Assembly (NCBI RefSeq): GCF_002803605.1
Contig: NZ_PHRG01000004.1
Span: 1-64,000, forward strand
From: Acinetobacter pseudolwoffii
Lineage (GTDB): Bacteria; Pseudomonadota; Gammaproteobacteria; Pseudomonadales; Moraxellaceae
Reading direction: 5' to 3'
DNA length: 64,000 nucleotides
The notes beneath the pieces were generated by a model. The model was not told where the DNA came from, searched no databases, and was given only the letters and a program-made list of their open reading frames with translations. How positions within the stretch are numbered: position 1 is the stretch's first letter; every line of letters begins with the position of its first letter. Positions 62,188 to 64,000 of the stretch are shown here, piece by piece. Both the position numbers and the translations under genes were made by a program.

Positions 62188-64000
62188 TTATGACAAAACG
62201 CTTTGCCTCAAGGCTGACCAGGCTTGATTCATTGATTTTTCAATACCTTGCGCATCTAATCCGGCCTGATGCAACATTTGTGCATGCGTGGCCTGAGCCA
62301 TGAACGTGTCGTCTAAACCAAGATTCAGCAGCGGTTTCACAATCTGTGCTTCTGCCAGATATTCATTCACAGCACTACCCGCACCGCCCATCACGGCATG
62401 TTCTTCTACTGTCACAAACAGACTGGTGCTTGATGCCAGATCATCCAGCATTTGCGTATCAAGAGGTTTGATAAAACGCATGTTCACAACACGCACACCA
62501 ATCTCATGTTTCACTGCAAAGGCTTCAGCGGCGTCGACTGCGGCCTGTACCCGACTGCCAAAAGCCAGAATAGAAATATATTCGTCACACTGCGCATTAA
62601 AGCTGGCGACAATTTCCGCCTGACCGATTGGAATTTCAAACATCTTTTGCTGGATATCCACCCCTAAGCCATTACCACGTGGATAACGCACAGCTGCCGG
62701 CCCAGGATATAAATACGCAGTATGCAGCATTTGACGACATTCATTTTCGTCTTTTGGTGCCATGATTACGATATTCGGAATGGTCCGCATATAGGCATAG
62801 TCATAGGCACCGGCATGGGTCGGACCATCTTCACCGACCAGACCAGCACGATCAATACCGAAGGTCACATCCAGATTTTGTAAGGCCACATCGTGTACCA
62901 GCTGGTCATAACCACGTTGCAGGAAGGTCGAATAAATTGCCACGACCGGCTTTAAGCCTTCACAGGCCATGCCCGCAGCCAGCGTCACGGCATGCTGCTC
63001 TGCAATCGCGACATCGAAAAAACGTTCCGGATATTCTTTGGCAAACTGCACCATACCTGAGCCTTCGCACATGGCCGGTGTAATCGCGAGCAAGCGCGAG
63101 TCCTGTGCTGCTTCATCGCAGAGCCACTGTCCAAATACATCCGAATATTTCGGTGCAGTCTTGGCAGCGGTAATGGCATTAAGCTTGCTAATCGCGTGAT
63201 ATTTGATTTGATCCGATTCGGCCGGCGCAAAGCCCTTGCCCTTTTTAGTATAGATATGAATCAGACGTGGGCCTGTACGCTTTTTCAGCGCTTTAAATAC
63301 ATGCACCAGTTGTTTGACATCATGACCGTCATAAGGGCCGAAATAGTCAAAGCCGATGGCTTTAAACAGGTTATCTGCGGCATCAGTCGCGGCACAGTGC
63401 AAGCGTGAGTTATACAGCCACTCCGGATGCGGCTGTACGTAAGCTTCACCTTCCTCGGTAATATTAACGAATTCACCGCGCTCCCAGATCGCCGCCAGAT
63501 GCTTGGCAAAACCGCCAGTACTGCAAGAAATCGACATGTCATTGTCGTTCAGCACCACCATCAGATCGGCATTGTGCGCAACGGCATCGTTCAAGGCTTC
63601 AAAGGCCATACCCGCCGTCATGGCGCCATCGCCAATAATCGATACCACTTCACATGGCTTGTTCTGGTAGCGACGTGCCAAGGCCATGCCCAGACCAGCA
63701 GAAATTGCCGTCGAAGAATGCCCTACCCCAAAGGTATCAAATTCAGATTCTTCACGTGCTGGAAAGGCTGCCAGACCATCTTTGGCTCGGATAGTAGTGA
63801 GCTGTTCACGACGGCCGGTCAGTGCCTTATGCGGATAGGCCTGATGCCCCACATCCCAGATCAGACGGTCATGTGGAGTATTGAAGCAATAGTGCAGAGC
63901 CACCGTAAGTTCAATAACACCGAGGTTGGCACCAAAATGTCCACCACTTTGCCCGGCAGCATACAAAATGAATTGACGTAACTCATCTGCCACTTGTACT
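62188..64000 (-). CDS. dxs: 1-deoxy-D-xylulose-5-phosphate synthase (5' end outside window)
   Basis: First enzyme of the MEP isoprenoid pathway: pyruvate plus glyceraldehyde-3-phosphate to DXP, ThDP-dependent. The 604 visible codons run to the window edge with no start; the frame reads ...[11 protein letters not shown], so about 35 N-terminal residues are missing (family about 637). The ThDP motif [16 protein letters not shown], the catalytic-region His of [13 protein letters not shown] and the transketolase-like [15 protein letters not shown] are intact. Confidence 0.96.
   Translation of the reverse strand, partial: VQVADELRQFILYAAGQSGGHFGANLGVIELTVALHYCFNTPHDRLIWDVGHQAYPHKALTGRREQLTTIRAKDGLAAFPAREESEFDTFGVGHSSTAISAGLGMALARRYQNKPCEVVSIIGDGAMTAGMAFEALNDAVAHNADLMVVLNDNDMSISCSTGGFAKHLAAIWERGEFVNITEEGEAYVQPHPEWLYNSRLHCAATDAADNLFKAIGFDYFGPYDGHDVKQLVHVFKALKKRTGPRLIHIYTKKGKGFAPAESDQIKYHAISKLNAITAAKTAPKYSDVFGQWLCDEAAQDSRLLAITPAMCEGSGMVQFAKEYPERFFDVAIAEQHAVTLAAGMACEGLKPVVAIYSTFLQRGYDQLVHDVALQNLDVTFGIDRAGLVGEDGPTHAGAYDYAYMRTIPNIVIMAPKDENECRQMLHTAYLYPGPAAVRYPRGNGLGVDIQQKMFEIPIGQAEIVASFNAQCDEYISILAFGSRVQAAVDAAEAFAVKHEIGVRVVNMRFIKPLDTQMLDDLASSTSLFVTVEEHAVMGGAGSAVNEYLAEAQIVKPLLNLGLDDTFMAQATHAQMLHQAGLDAQGIEKSMNQAWSALRQSVLS

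Noticed and set aside
63427..63981. 184-codon antisense frame in dxs
   Set aside because: Shadow of a certain gene; no ribosome binding site or family resemblance.
1..64000. Hidden mobile element, prophage or defence island
   Set aside because: No transposase, integrase, toxin-antitoxin signature beyond a YgfX-like protein, CRISPR or restriction gene is visible; gene content is almost wholly housekeeping.

Overview
The window looks like a stretch of Acinetobacter (Moraxellaceae, Gammaproteobacteria) chromosome. The evidence is an AlmA-type alkane monooxygenase, the PlsB/Mla/SuhB/Dxs gene set, the ribosomal protein sequences, and a moderately AT-rich base composition with very AT-rich spacers. 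Nearly all of it is core housekeeping DNA. I see no prophage, insertion sequence, CRISPR array, defence island or biosynthetic cluster.

Layout. 1-8 kb: AT-rich spacer, a small zinc-ribbon protein with a slippery KDQ tail, WrbA, YihY, two DMT transporters (one frameshifted), an FAH-family hydrolase, a YcxB-like membrane protein and a secreted SRPBCC-like protein. 7.8-8.5 kb: three identical tRNA-Arg(ACG) genes and tRNA-Ser(GCT). 8.8-18 kb: RNase R, a hypothetical gene cut by an in-frame TGA, oligopeptidase A, a YheV zinc ribbon, a membrane-anchored coiled-coil protein, a decayed DMT transporter, a large TRAP permease and a rhombosortase-like protease. 18.5-23.7 kb: a lipoprotein, a possible 26-residue membrane peptide, SdhE with its YgfX-like partner, an acyl-CoA dehydrogenase and AlmA. 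23.9-37.5 kb: the complete S10-spc-alpha ribosomal supercluster, rpsJ to rplQ, on the minus strand, including secY, rpoA and the short genes rpmD and rpmJ. 37.7-46 kb: a glutamine amidotransferase, a MetC-like PLP enzyme, a remnant of a HerA-like DUF853 ATPase, the nitric-oxide pair hmp/nsrR with a perfect NsrR operator, EngB, a VOC protein, a dicarboxylate symporter and TesB. 46-64 kb: PlsB, a YeeZ-like dehydrogenase, RecG, ComF, Nudix and LOG hydrolases, CorA, the mlaFEDCB operon, a DEAD-box RNA helicase with an RG-rich repeat tail and long leader, SuhB, and Dxs running off the right edge.

Functional links. The ribosomal block makes ribosomes, the SecY translocon and the RNA polymerase alpha subunit from one transcription region. 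PlsB starts phospholipid synthesis, while MlaFEDCB maintains outer-membrane lipid asymmetry. AlmA, the acyl-CoA dehydrogenase and TesB fit hydrocarbon and fatty-acid metabolism. NsrR and Hmp form a nitric-oxide sensing and detoxification circuit.

I found no clearly new multi-gene system. The most informative unusual features are decay or variation events: two broken DMT transporters, a collapsed DUF853 ATPase gene, an in-frame stop ahead of an intact coiled-coil tail, and an 11-copy 9-bp coding repeat. To these I add a candidate small membrane peptide with its own terminator, an EngB with a duplicated acidic tail, and REP-like palindromes.
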